Shown: positions 1-11,406 of the stretch, piece after piece
How positions within the stretch are numbered: position 1 is the stretch's first letter
How the letters are laid out: each line of letters begins with the position of its first letter
From: Mallotus nudiflorus
Lineage: Eukaryota > Streptophyta > Magnoliopsida > Malpighiales > Euphorbiaceae
Direction: 5' to 3'
NCBI GenBank assembly: GCA_947683625.1
Contig: CANTUR010000049.1
Coordinates: forward strand, 3,946,501 to 4,010,500
Length of the DNA: 64,000 nt
Made by a program: the position numbers and the translations under genes
The notes under the pieces: generated by a model
Seen by the model: the letters and a program-made list of their open reading frames with translations, nothing else
Told to the model about the DNA's origin: nothing
Database searches by the model: none

Positions 1-960
1 AGATTCAATAATTACTTGTTGATCTAGCTGAGGTTCCATATGTGGTATAATGCTATTTTATTGTTCTTGAATTTCCTTAAGTTGTACCTTACTCACACTA
101 GTTCCTTTGGAAATGTACTCTCTTTTTAAAAAGACACCATTATAAGCAATAAACACTTTGTTCTCAAAAGCATTATAAAAGTAATATCCTTTAGTTTCTT
201 TATGATATCCTACAAAAAGGCATTTATCTAATTTAGGTGTTAATTTATCTAAAATTTGATGCTTCACATAAGCCTCATATCCCAAAATCTTAAGAAAAAG
301 AAGAAATGGGAGATTTCCCAATCGATATTTCATATGGTGTCTTTTTAATTGCCTTTGATGGAACTTTATTCAAAAGGAATGTTTCAGTTTTTAGAGCATA
401 CCCCAAAAGGAGATTGGAAGATCTAACTAACTCATCATAGATCGAACCATATCCAATAAAGTTTGATTTCTCTGTTTAAATACACCATTCCATTGTGGTG
501 TTCCAAGTGGAGTTAATTATGAAATTATTCCATAATCTCTAAGATGGTCAATAAATTCTTGTCTTAAATATTCATCACCTCAATCAGATCTTAGTGCTTT
601 AATATTCTTGGCAAGTTGATTTTGTATTTCATTTTTTAAAATTTTAAACATTTCAAAAGATTTAGATTTATGTTTCATTAGACAGACATAGCCAAATCTA
701 CTGAGATCATTTGTGAAAGTAATGAAGTACCGATAAGCTTCTTTAGTAGTGAAACTTAATAGACCATATAAGGCCTAATAAGTCATTAACCCTCTCATTA
801 TGTCTAGTAAAAGGTTTTTTAGCCATTTTTCCTAATAAACAAGATTTATAAGTTTGAAATGATTCAAAATCAAATGACTTTAAGAGTCCATGTTGATGGA
901 GTTTTGAAATGCATTTCTTATGTATAGGGCTTAAACAATAATGCCAAAGATAGGTTATGT
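1..960 (-). pseudogene. copia integrase (partial, broken)
   Basis: Minus-strand reading gives a copia integrase catalytic core and C-terminal part. Near 590-560 is the ALRSD stretch that holds the second catalytic Asp, followed by a stop (SD*GDEYL). Near 500-465 is the PQWNGV block, where the family normally has a catalytic Glu soon after; here the reading is VFKQRNQT, so Glu is replaced by Lys. Around 400-340 is WGYALKTETFLLNKVPSKA, and 333-58 reads through LDKCLFVGYHKETKGYYFYN, a hallmark of plant copia integrase C-termini. In-frame stops and the lost Glu mean no active integrase. The domain continues beyond the left edge. Identification is firm; exact ends are not. Confidence 0.85.
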
Positions 961-1430
961 TTAAATCATTATATTTAAACTTTTTTGTATTAATGTTATA
1001 TATGACTTTTTATTAGTGTCTTTAATGTTTAAAACATAAAGACCATGAGTTCGTGGAGCATATCCATAGAAAACATTATCATGATAAATGGAGCATTTAG
1101 TATTCCTAATAATAAATTCAAAACCATTCTTGTCCAAGCAAGAAACAAAAATGATATTCCTGCTTATAGCAGGTACATAATAATAGTTTTCCAAACTCAA
1201 AACAAGTATATTAGGCAAAGTTAATTCATAAATTGCTACATCTAAAGCAACAAATCTTGCTTCATTTTCAAATCCTAGGTCCACTTCACCTTTAACTAAG
1301 ATTCTACTTCCTTTTAGACCCTGCACATTAGTACAAATATGAGATCCATAACCAGTATCTAATACCTAAGAATCAGAAGTAGATAAATTGACTTTTATAA
1401 CATGAATACCTAAAGAGGTAGTTGCACTAC
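961..1430 (-). pseudogene. copia protease remnant plus GAG-pre-integrase domain
   Basis: The minus strand reads S*VLDTGYGSHICTNVQGLK around 1375-1310. This is the copia aspartic protease active-site region with DTG intact (codons at 1359-1351), but with a stop where the family has Trp. It continues in one open frame (1326-961) through YYVPAISRNIIFVSCLDKNG and CSIYHDNVFYGYAP, matching the GAG-pre-integrase domain between protease and integrase. The Trp-to-stop change is consistent with G-to-A decay. It lies between gag (1434-2262) and integrase (1-960), as expected for one gag-pol polyprotein gene. Confidence 0.8.
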
Positions 1431-1433
1431 CCT

Positions 1434-2262
1434 TATTCTTCTTCAGATTATCTAAATAAAGCTTGCAATTTCTTTTTCAATGGCCCGACTCATTACAGAA
1501 AAAGCATGTTCCCTCCTTAGGTGGTTATGCTTAGGGTGCAAGTTTAGGCTTGGGCTTAGGCTTCTGAAAGCCTTTAAAAGGCTTAATCTTGCCTTTTCCC
1601 TTTCCCATCCTTTTCATACCTTTCCATTTATTGACCATTATAACATCATTAGTAGTCTTGATGCTCTTTTTAGCAGTTTTAAGCATCCCATGCAATTCAT
1701 AAATAGTTTTGTTCATTCCATGCATGTTATAGCTCATCATAAAACCATCATAAGCTTCTAGCAAAGACTAGAGAATAATATTAATGGTTAATTTTTGTTC
1801 AATCTTAAGACCAAACCTTTTAAGATCTTCAAGATGAAATTTCAACTTAAGAACATGAGGAGCCAATAAGTTGCCAGTAGTCAACTTGTAAGAAAGCAAT
1901 GCCTTTATGGTGCTAAACCTTTTTATTATAGATTTATCTTAGAACATTTCCTTAAGATGGCTTATTATAGTATAAATATTCATCTCCATTAGTTTCTTTT
2001 GAAGCTCTCATTTTATGATTCCAAGCATGAGGAAAGTAACATCAATAGAGTTATTAAGATGCTTACTATGAGTATCCTTTTGAGGTTTAGGGGCATTAGC
2101 AACTGGTTCATATGGTATAGGTTGATCAAGGATATATTCCTTTCTCTCTTACTCAAGAACAATTCTTAATTTTTTGTACCAGTCAAGGAAGTTAGTCCTA
2201 TTAAGCTTATCCTTCTCAAGGATTGATCATAGTGATAAATTAGATGCAGTGTTTGATGCCAT
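1434..2262 (-). pseudogene. copia gag with CCHC knuckle (broken)
   Basis: The reading frame starts at ATG 2262 on the minus strand (MASNTASNLSL, then stops) and continues as FLDWYKKLRIVLE, HVLKLKFHLEDLKRFGLKIE and SLLEAYDGFMMSYNMHGMNK, all typical of UBN2/retrotran_gag copia gag. A lysine-rich stretch (KPKPKPKL) precedes a nucleic-acid-binding knuckle CFFCNESGH*KRNC (about 1510-1460, spacing CX2CX4HX4C) with one stop inside at the usual Trp. Gag forms the particle and the knuckle binds RNA. At least six in-frame stops. The match to gag is clear even though the frame is dead. Confidence 0.82.
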
Positions 2263-3799
2263 TATCTACAACAAATATGTATGTAGTGTACTCAATATTT
2301 AATCAAATTATTTTAATGAGGCATAATTATAAATCCCATAAAATTCATTCAAATTAATAACCCTCAAAGTTAACTTGTAAATTTTAGTGGTCCAAAATCC
2401 ATATTTCACCATACTCTAAGTGAGCTTTGGCTCAACACCTAAAGTATGGTTATTTAAGTAGGTAACTCTTACTAATTACATCTCATGTAACTCTTAGAAA
2501 GGTATGGGATTTGACATTACATGTCCTGGCCAAAATTCACATATAATGCCATAGGTTCAAAATCCTTTTGATGACCTATTTAAGTCAAACCATTTCAAAT
2601 TTTTGGATATCACTCTTATCCACCTTGCCTTCCTTGGATGACTTAATACACTGTACTTGGTAGACCTATATATAGTAATCTTAGGCTTCATAAGTGTTGA
2701 ATTTATAGGAAGCATTATAATGACTTAATATTGAATGAGGGTTCTTCTTTATTTAATCTTATTTGGTTATTATTATGTTGCATCACATATGTGGCATCAC
2801 ATGCATAACATTGTATAACATAATAAAGTAAACGTGACATAATATGGCCCAAATCTAGGTTGATCTTCATAAACTAATATAAAGATCCATGGTCAATCCT
2901 AGGTAAAAACACATTCTTTATCTTGACCATTTCCCTTGGATCTCTATAAGTCTCTACCTTGGATCTCCATCCTTGGCCTCCTTTTTCAATCTTTATGTTG
3001 GGTCTTCATTTACATTACATTACAAGTTGCAATATCTACTATTCTATTGCTACTTAATAAAATTAAATTGCAATAAATGAAAAATGACTTGCAAGCTGTA
3101 TTTAATAAATTACAACCTATAAAAATGAATAATATAAATCCAATCACATTGATCTTAAGGGTCATGTCATGCACCATGCATTTCAAAATAAACACATAGA
3201 GCATAATAGTTTAATTTTCATTAAAATTAATTAATATTATGACAAGAATGAATTATGTGAAAAATCTATTTAGGATTAAGAGGCTTGTAATCATATTACA
3301 TTTTAACTAACATGTTCAAAATATAACTATTTTGTTCAACACTTGAACAAGAATGTAATTTGTTGTAACATACATGGCTATGTTAAAACTAGACATGGAT
3401 GTGTCAAAACTAACATGGCTATGTCAAAAATTGACATGGCCATGTTTACCTATATGCACAACCAAACACGACTATGTCATCCAAGTGACATGACTATGTC
3501 ATCCAAGCGACACGGCCATATCCCCATATAACTTGAATTTTGCATACACAAAAATAATGTTTTTCAATGAAAACGTTGTTTAATCATATTAAACAACTAT
3601 GGACATTATTCATATTAATGTATATAACTATTTTTGGTATACATTCAAATAAATTATCACATAAAAATTTCAATTGAAATTTTAAAAACACTTTTAAAAT
3701 CAAGTGCATATATATCACACATATATATAAAAATAACTTCCACATAACTCCAGTATATATCACATATATGATAAAATCAATTTAATTGAATTACAAATC
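2263..3799 (-). other. copia leader, non-coding, unusually long
   Basis: About 1.5 kb separates the PBS from the gag ATG, much longer than typical copia leaders. I see no coding similarity. It holds a short minisatellite at 3370-3523. It could include an unrecognised insertion, but I found no paired termini. Confidence 0.5.
3370..3523. repeat. minisatellite of ACATGGCTATGTCAAAA type
   Basis: About six degenerate units of roughly 20-22 bp built on ACATGGCYATGTC, with variants GACATGACTATGTC and GACACGGCCATAT. The core is near-palindromic (ACATGGCCATGT). Confidence 0.65.
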
Positions 3800-3811
3800 G
3801 CTTAAATACCA
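3800..3811 (-). other. primer-binding site of the copia element
   Basis: The minus strand reads TGGTATTTAAGC one base inside the LTR end CCCAACA. It matches the tRNA-iMet PBS TGGTATCAGAGC used by most plant copia elements at most positions. Confidence 0.6.
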
Positions 3812-4216
3812 CTGTTGGGTTTTCTTAATTCATACATGCAGTGAAAATTAAAAATTTTCATCAAGAAACCATCACAAGATCCATGTAATTCAAATAAATT
3901 GATTAAAGAGAGAATCCAAAAACTTACCAAGGTGATTTTAAGGTAAGAATGCTGGAAGGATGAGAGGGGGTTCACTCTGGTGACACCCTACCTTGAGCAT
4001 TATGTGTAGGTCTCATCGGATTTAGACACCTCTAATAAAACCATGCCCTATATTAGTATCCATATGAACAGGGTGCCAAAGCAATGTTGGTATGGTAACA
4101 CCTTTGAAGTCTCACTTTTTTTTTCTATGTGTTTCTTTTCTCAAAAGAAGGGAAGAGAAAAGAAGGGAAGGAAGAAGGAGAAGGAAAAGAGCCTTATAAA
4201 ACCCTAGAGAAAAAAA

Positions 4217-4262
<46 letters not shown>

Positions 4263-4267
<5 letters not shown>

Positions 4268-4460
4268 GTATGTATGTATGGATGTATGTATGTATAATAG
4301 GTCCAAAGCAAACTTGGGTTAATTAATCCAATGATAATCTCTCTAAAATAATAATATTCTTTTAGACTTGGGTATATTATTCTTTTAGATAGATTATCAT
4401 TGGATTAATTAATCTAAAGTCTACTTTGGGCCTGCTATACATACATATATACATACATAT
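4263..4460. repeat. inverted repeat, arms about 90 bp, inside the copia LTR
   Basis: The left arm (about 4263-4356) carries GGTCCAAAGCAAACTTGGG and TTAATTAATCCAATGATAAT. The right arm (about 4374-4460) carries the reverse complements ATTATCATTGGATTAATTAA and CTACTTTGGGCCTGC. The loop is under 20 bp. The outer ends are TATG/CATA-type microsatellite. It would fold as a long hairpin in RNA or DNA. Confidence 0.75.
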
Positions 4461-4586
4461 GTGTGTGTGTGTGTGTACATATATATATATATACATCATC
4501 CAGGGTTTTCAAACCTTTACCTATCAAAACAATTTTCTTAATTTAGACTTTGTTTTTCTATTTTAATTTTAATTCCAAAGTGTGCG

Positions 4587-4588
<2 letters not shown>

Positions 4589-4642
<54 letters not shown>
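4589..4642. repeat. palindromic (TA)n microsatellite
   Basis: A TA run flanked by CGACCTTA on the left and TAAGGCCG on the right, so the whole block is an almost perfect palindrome. Confidence 0.8.
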
Positions 4643-4643
<1 letters not shown>

Positions 4644-4657
4644 CCGATAATCTAACA

Positions 4658-6189
4658 CTTCCTAAACTACAGTATGTATTATAGTCAATTTTTCATATGA
4701 TATCTTATGGTAGAAATGATATTTTTATCATTTTTATTATTTTATTTTGTATTTTTATTATTTTTATTGCCTTTTTTCCTCTTTTTGTTGATTTTATGCC
4801 TTCCATGGTAAATTTGACATTTCTATCATAAAATTAATGTTTTTATGGTTAAAATGACACTTCTATCATATTTAATATTTTAATTCTGTATTTTATTATT
4901 TTCATTTGCATGTTTTGCTATTTTTATTATTTTTGTTCCTTTTATATCTTTTGTTGATAAATTGGCCATTTTTATTATAAATTTAATGTTTTTATGGTAA
5001 AAATGACATTCTTATCATTTTTACTATTAAAATTCTGCATTTTTATCATTTTATTGCATTTATTGTACTCTTTGCCACTTTTATTATTCTTACTATTTTT
5101 TTTGTTTTTTAATAAATTTACTATTTTTTATCATAAAGTTAATATTTTTATGGTGAAAATAGTATTTTTATCATTTCCCTTATTTTGCTTGTATTTTTAT
5201 TGCTTCTATTATTTTTGTTATTTTTATTACTCCATTTTCTCTTTTGATAAATTTGCCATTTTCATCATAAAGTTAACATTTTTATGGTGGAAATTATTAC
5301 TTTGCTTACACACTATTACTATTTTATTAATTACATTTCTATAATAAAAAATAGTGATTTTATGCCAAAATACCAAAATTCTCAACTCTTGCATCTTGCA
5401 TAATCATTACTATCTTTGTTTGTTTATTTTTTTAATTATCCTTTGTTATTTCAATTATAAATGTAATAAATAAAATTGCCTTAAATGTGATGTGTGCTTA
5501 CATGTGTGTGAAAGCTAACCTTTGTTTTGCAGGATTATTAGAATAGGAATTTTATTTTATTTTCCATTTTTATGTAATTAATAGAATAGGGAATTTCCAG
5601 ATCAATGTGATCTTTAATCCCAATTTCCCCTTTATTTCTTATTTTGGATGTATTTATTAGAATAGGCTGTTTTCAAGGGTTGTGATCCTTAATTCCTCCC
5701 CCCAGTTTCTTTTTATTTTTTATTTTATTTATTTATTTATTTATTTTGATTTATTATTTCTTGCATGCTTGTGTGCTATGTGCTACTCATCTACTTATTT
5801 GCATTATTACATTCTTAATTGATGTGATTGGTGAATGTTTATTTATTGTGTGATGTATGCATGCCAACTCTAATTATCCTGCATTTCAATTTGTAATTCA
5901 AGGAAATTTGCATCATGAAACCTTAATTAAGTTAAAGTAATGGGTAATTAAGAAATGTGTAGAAAGGAATAGGATAAGTAAGTCCTATCCTTTGAACCCA
6001 AAATCTCTAGTTAGGAAAGTGAGTTCTTGATTCACTTTCTCTTGATTAAAATTAGGTGGCGACTCCAATCTACAAAGCCTATTTAAATAGACCCTTCCAC
6101 AATTAATAACAATTGGTAGGTGGTGGCCTTTAGCCTATGTGCCCCGATATCGCACTGATCCTGTTCCTATCCAAAAGGAGTTGCTTATA
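4658..6189 (+). repeat. Element A 5' LTR (left end missing)
   Basis: Homologous to 52700-53556: shared runs include GCATGCTTGTGTGCTATGTG, GCATTTCAATTTGTAATTCA, GGTGGCGACTCCAATCTACA and GTGCCCCGATATCGCACTGA. It ends GGAGTTGCTTATA (canonical TTACA) just before the PBS. About 500 bp that start the 3' LTR have no counterpart here, as if cut off by the copia insertion ending at 4657. Confidence 0.75.
4690..5300. repeat. degenerate tandem repeat of about 140-155 bp inside the A LTR
   Basis: Five occurrences of TTTTTATGGTRAAAATGACA-like sequence at about 4703, 4841, 4990, 5147 and 5280, each preceded by ATCATAAAGTTAATG and followed by TTTTTATCATTTTTATT. Spacing is 133-157 bp. Fewer, shuffled units appear in the 3' LTR at 52720-53050. 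Confidence 0.65.
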
Positions 6190-6195
6190 GGTTTT

Positions 6196-6213
6196 TGGTG
6201 ACTCCACTAGGGA
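6196..6213 (+). other. primer-binding site of element A
   Basis: TGGTGACTCCACTAGGGA, a one- or two-mutation form of TGGCGACTCCACTGGGGA. The same site is present in D (35378) and I (61511), right behind the LTR end. This sequence is the usual primer site of many plant Tat/Ogre elements; I believe it is the tRNA-Arg type. Confidence 0.8.
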
Positions 6214-7619
6214 TAACTGATTCGAGGGGTATAAAAGAAAGATTGTTTCTTATTATTCATACTTATTTACTCACTTTCATAAAACATTATAATTGCATTT
6301 CACTACACTCACCATATGCACCCTTGGTCCTTATACCCTTGATAATACTAAATGACATTGCTACTATGATTCCACTCGAGTCATAGGGCAACAAGATTGG
6401 TATTATCACCTTTAGCCTTTACTCGATCAATAAAAGCTATAGTCAAATGGGGTACAATTTTTCTTCAATATGTAAAAGAATGTTGGAATCATAAACCGAA
6501 GTTTGTAACCCTAGTCATATGGGGGCATTCTCACTAAAGGAGCCCTCAGCCGTAAGCTCAACTTATCCCATATAGATAAAACCAATAAAAACCTCCTTTA
6601 GGGTCCTACCTAGCTCTTGCATGTTTTCCTTGTCTTGATGCTATTCGTTTGACTTGTTATTTACAAATAATATGGCATCCTTAGTGTTTATCACTATTTG
6701 TTGCCATTATATCAATTTTCATAGACTGCCCATGCTTAGACCCATGTGACCCTTGTTTACCTTATGTAAGCCGGATTCACAAGGAATGACAAGAATCACA
6801 TGCCTTAATTTGGATAATCTGTAAGAACCGGCAAATAGTGGCATCTTTTGATGACGGAACCTATGGAAGTCATCCATTTGTCCTTATCATATAAGATGGA
6901 TGAATAAGGAATTTAACTAAATTGTGGGCATTCATATTAAAAGAATCAAATTATAAAATATCAAATGAAACTTCTATGTTTCTTAGTAAACATACCAAAT
7001 GTTGATGAGGGAGACATGAAATTGGATCCCTTTTGTTAACTATAGTTCTTGTGCTCACAAACGCACATGGATTATAAACACCATTTATAACCTGATGATT
7101 GGGCCTCTCATTAACATTTTATGTTTACCTTGAGCACATTTAAGTGTCGTTCCCTAGCTTACCTTTTAAGTTTGATAAATGAGAATCAAAACAGTACAGT
7201 TTAAGAGTGGAGCCAAGATCCCCTGATGATTAAGATTCGAAAAACCCACCTAGGACAAAATTCTTTACCTTATCGAGGAATAAGGTTGGAAGGAGCTATT
7301 GCTTGTGTCTGGTTTATTCATTTTTATAGGTTTTCATGCTAACCTCATTTGCTTATTTTGTTTGTTTGCTCATTTTATTTTGTCTTCTTTCTTTTTCCTA
7401 TGCATGTATACATACATCCATACATACATACATACATACATATAGGAGTGCATCTTAGCATGAATTAAGGCATGATCTTCTTGTAGCCATTTTTGCATCA
7501 TCACACTAGCAAAATTATAACTATCATACTATGCATACATGCTAGCCCTCTTGTCTTGCAGAGCACATAATATCATGTGCACATGCATCATCTTCTTTCC
7601 ATCCTAACCATCATATCTA
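6214..7619 (+). other. Element A leader, non-coding
   Basis: No coding similarity. It is collinear with the leader of element I (61529-62860), sharing CTAAATGACATTGCTAC/GATTCCA, TATTATCACCTTTAG, GGGGGCATTCTCACTAAAGG and CATATAGATAAA, and partly with D (35396-35760). The homology to I ends near 7615, where the 7620-9834 block begins. Confidence 0.65.
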
Positions 7620-9834
7620 TGTAGAAAGATAGCTCCTTAAAAGTTTTATAAGCTCAAAGCTACTTATAGATACATGGCTTGGCCTAACCCAAGAATGAAG
7701 CCTAATGATAAAAGTTCAAGTAAAATGAGCTTATTAGTGCAAAGTTTAACCTTTTTCTTCCTTAATAGGCCTATAGCCCAATGGGCCTCACTCGCCTCAT
7801 TAATGAGGCAGTCACCTTATTAATGAGAGGATCGCCTTATTAAAGAGATGGTCACCTTATCAATGAGATGATCACCTAATAAATAAGATGGTTGCCTTAT
7901 CAATGAGACATTTGTCTCATCAATAAGATGATTGCCTCATCAAAAAGATAGTTGCCTCATCGATGAGGTGATGCCTTAGTGATTCAGAGCTATTTTTTTT
8001 AAAAAATATAGCAAACTACATTGTTCATGCATTTTCCTTCATCTGTTAGCATAGGAAGACGTTACTAACTTGTAAAAGAATATGGGAAGTAGGAGATATT
8101 CTCCAAAAAATAAAAATTCAATAGAATTAAGACCTCTTACATGTGATCATTAAAAGAGAGGAGAAAAGAATGTTAGAGAAAAGGGGAGCAGAAGGAGAAA
8201 AAAGGTAAAAAAGAAAATCAATTCAAGGAAAGGTCTGAGAGAGAAAAAAACTAATACAGAGAGAGTGAGATAAAAAAGAGAAAAAGGTTTTGGGAATTGG
8301 AAAGAATAGTAAGAAGAGGAGAAAGAGCAATCCTAGAGGTCTATTTTCAGAAGAGAAAGGCTAATCTTTGCATAACTAAAGACTTATTATTGCAACAACC
8401 ATTATGAAACACTTCTGAGAGCCATTATTTTGAAACTAAATAAGTATAAATAGTAAGATTTCTTTGTTTTGCATTGATTTTCATAACTCATAAGATTTAT
8501 ATCTTGTTTTGATGAATATTCCTATCTAAGTTATAACTTTATAAATTAGTGCATGAATAATTAATTTGTTTTGTGACAATTCTGGTTTCATATTTGATTG
8601 GAGAAGAAAAGAATTCAAATAATCTTCATTCTATAAATTAGATTTTTAGCAACTCCCCATCAAAGAGGCATCACTGCATAAGCTTAAGGCATTGTGCCAC
8701 TGCCTTAAAGGCTTGAGGCTACGCTTCAACAAAGAGGCGTCACCACATCCCTTTCATGCGTTTTTTTTTCATGCATTTTAATTAAATTATTAGATATTAA
8801 TCTTTCTTTAATTTATAAATATTCTATGCATTTTGTAATTTATTTTAGTTCTAATTTTCCTTTATAATTTGAATATGCATTCATTAATATTTTATGCTAG
8901 TTTTTATAATTGTTAGATTTAAGTTTGTTTTGACTTTAATTTTCCTACACGTTTGTTGCAATTTATCTTTTTTTTTTTATATTTATGTATTTCTCTATGT
9001 TTTATTTTGTTTTGCCTTACTTTATCATCTTGATACTTATTAGTTAATTGAATTTTTATGTGCTTAAATTATTTTATTTTATTTTCACAAAATTAACTCG
9101 GTGGTTTTCCTTTTTGTAGGTTTTATTTTTATTTGTGAGAAGATTATTTACTTGATTTTTCAGGATTTATTTAAGTGATGGCTAGTCACTAAATTGTGAC
9201 CCGAACTTGGAAGATTGATATAGATTTATTTTAGATTTTATGTGTTTAAAGGGTTGTAAATCTTTTCTCCTCCCTCCATTCATGCATTTTTTTATTTAAT
9301 TTATTTTCATTATCTTATTTATTTTGCATGATTAAGGGTTGTATTTCATTTCTCCTTCCCCCCATTTCTTTGCACATGCATTATATTTTTAATTTAGTTG
9401 TTTATTTATACTTTATGATGAATGATGGACCAACTTGCATGCAATTGGAATTAATTAATTAATCATATGGACTAAATTGTAAAAAATTGGGAAATTGTTT
9501 GGAGGAAATTGTAAATTTGCATATTAATAAATAAATAAATAAATAATTAAAAGTAATAAAATAAAAAAACATAAATGGAGGCCAACCGCAAGTTTAGGTG
9601 GGTATTCCAAAAGTTCATACTTAGTTTCCAAACCCAATCTCTAAGGATGGCTACTAGGGCCCTCTGTGGGATCCAGTTGCTATAAAACTGTGTCCCTAGT
9701 TTCATTCAGGTGGTGACTCCTATCTCAGACTTGGGCTATAAGCCTTGGTTGTATTTCCTATTGGGCACTATACCCGTATAGTGCCATAGTTGTCAAACAC
9801 TTAGGTGCATGCACACTGAACCCTGCTGCCTACA
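7620..9834 (+). mobile_element. solo-LTR-like insertion in the A leader
   Basis: This 2.2-kb block starts TGTAG and ends CTACA and has no equivalent in element I, where gag follows the leader directly. It has LTR-like contents (AAGGGTTGTAAATC before C-rich runs, GGTGGTGACTCC near the end) resembling other Tat-lineage LTRs here. I see no coding capacity, PBS or clear TSD (ATCTA left, CTACT right), so the exact ends are uncertain. Confidence 0.45.
7797..7975. repeat. 20-bp minisatellite, nine copies
   Basis: Eight 20-bp units and one 19-bp unit in perfect register, consensus about TTATCAATGAGATGATTGCC. The first half is dyad-like (CTCATTAATGAG). Units differ from each other at several positions, so the array is not recent. 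Confidence 0.9.
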
Positions 9835-9893
9835 CTACTAAGCACACCAACCTTAGTCCTACTATTCATATTACTGATTCAACCTAAGAGATA

Positions 9894-11406
9894 ATGGCTT
9901 ACAACACAAAAGTTCAACTAAAGGATGCCTTTAAGAAAATGATGAATGATGAGTCTTTATTTGAATTTCTAAAGAAAGAGATGAAAGCTACAATGGAACA
10001 GATGATCTGTGAGAAAGATGATAATAAAGAAGCCTCTAGGTCAGTAAATGTGAAGATTGATAGAGGAAAGGGTGTAGTGTTCACTCCATGTTTATTTACT
10101 AAAGATAATGAATACTACTAAGCAATGACGGGAGCTCCCCTTTTCCACTCATGAAACCAATAAATCTGACCAAGTCTAAACCAATGGAGGAGGTCAAGAT
10201 ACTTGTTAATAAGATGGCCTAACTAGAGTTCTCACTCAAAGAGAAGAGTGTTATAGGAAGTCTCAACTACACCAATCTTTCATTGTTCAAGGATGAACCT
10301 TTGCCTAAAGATTTTAGGCTTCCAAACTTCATTAAGTTCAATGGTAATGGAGATCCTCGAGTCCACTTAAGGTAGTATAATACTTTCATGGCTTTTATGA
10401 AGTTGATTGAGTAACAAATTGTGAAGTTTTTCTTTACTTCACTTGAAGAAGGGCCCTAAGCATGGTTCTTTGACTTAGAAGATGAAATCAAGAATGAATG
10501 AATGCTCCTAACTCAAAAGTTCATCTAGCGGTATAAGTATAATACCCAGTTAGATGTCACGAGGCGTGATATAGAGACCATTATGCAAAAAGTGGTGAAA
10601 GTTTCTCATATTACATCACTCAATAGAGAGGGAAAGCTACTTTAATGAGAGAAAAACCTCCAAAAGATGAACAAATAGAAATGGTAATTAAGGGATCCTT
10701 GCCTTACTTTCGTAAATAGATGTTGTTCATTCATTACCCTACCTTCAAAGCACTTTATTAAGTGGGAATCTGAATTGAAGATAAAGAGATATCTCAACCC
10801 AAAAATCCCTATTAAAAACCAATTTAGCCTACCCAAAGCACCTGTTCCACTAAAACAAACCTAAATGTTAATGCCTTGAGAAACTGTAAATACTCAAACT
10901 ACAGCCTACCCTTATCTAAAGTCTTCCAAAGGCTCTAGTAAAAAGGCATCCTTAAACCCCTTGAACCAAGACCTCTACCAAACTCATTGCCACCTCACAT
11001 TAATCCCAACCTTTATTGCCACTTCCATTAAATGTTTAGCCATATAACTAATGATTTCTATGTCCTAAAAGACCAAATCCAAGACCTTATAGATTATGGA
11101 AAGATTGAAGACATTGAAAAATAGCTTAATATCAAAACTAACCCTCTACCTAACTATCGAAACATGCCACCTCTAACATCTTATGCTCATTCCTTAGGAT
11201 TATCTGAGCCTTTTATGAAGAATTCTATTAATGAAATTTTGATGAATAAGGTAAAGAAACTTAAAAGGGAAGAGAGAGAACTACTGGCCATATTAGAAGC
11301 AAATTGTATGGATTTAATATATGACTTGAGCTATAATGAGATGGATTCTTCCAGTTACCAATACATATCTATGCTTCCTATCTTTATACCCTATATGATA
11401 ATGTAA
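9894..11406 (+). pseudogene. Element A gag (broken)
   Basis: ATG at 9894 opens MAYNTKVQLKDAFKKMMNDE, ending at a stop at 10119-10121. Similarity then continues in changing frames: QYNTFMAFMKLIEQQIVKFF, SLEEGP*AWFFDLEDEIKNE and RRDIETIMQKVVK around 10370-10590, and PPKDEQIEMVIKGSLPYFRK around 10655-10720. These correspond block by block to the better preserved gag of element I (63571-63960) and to the retrotransposon gag family of Tat/Ogre elements. The last open piece is 11164-11406, of the gag C-terminal linker. Many stops and frameshifts. Upstream the leader is interrupted by the 7620-9834 block. Confidence 0.75.

Larger units (their letters stand above)
1..4657 (-). mobile_element. Ty1/copia retrotransposon, minus strand, truncated by the window edge
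   Basis: Read on the minus strand the order is 5' LTR (4657-3813), PBS (3811-3800), a long leader, gag (from ATG at 2262), CCHC knuckle, protease, GAG-pre-integrase domain and integrase, which runs off the window at base 1. The order integrase before RT is diagnostic of Ty1/copia. RT, RNase H and the 3' LTR lie outside the window. Every domain carries stops or frameshifts, so this copy is dead. The base after the 5' LTR on the right is 4658 (CTTCC would be its TSD), but the other TSD copy is not visible. It may be inserted in the 5' LTR of element A, whose left end is missing exactly here (inference). Confidence 0.85.
3813..4657 (-). repeat. copia 5' LTR
   Basis: On the minus strand the LTR begins TGTTAGATTATCGG and ends ACCCAACA, 845 bp, with the standard TG...CA termini and the PBS directly behind it. 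It holds two TA microsatellites (4219-4261 and 4589-4642) and a long inverted repeat (4263-4460). The partner LTR is outside the window. Confidence 0.7.

Noticed and set aside
4112..4326. Open frames on both strands with IYIYIY peptides
   Set aside because: Produced by the TA microsatellite in the copia LTR; likewise 57145-57623 in J.
4994..5344. 116-codon Phe/Leu-rich open frame resembling membrane protein
   Set aside because: T-rich LTR repeat of element A translated in one frame; hydrophobicity is compositional.
7797..7975. Regular short repeats that might suggest a CRISPR-like array
   Set aside because: Units are directly abutting with no spacers, and the context is a plant retrotransposon; ordinary minisatellite. 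The same applies to 47482-48035.
7615..9840. A target-site duplication for the 7620-9834 block
   Set aside because: The 5-bp flanks ATCTA and CTACT do not match and shifting the ends by a few bases does not help, so the block is reported only as solo-LTR-like.
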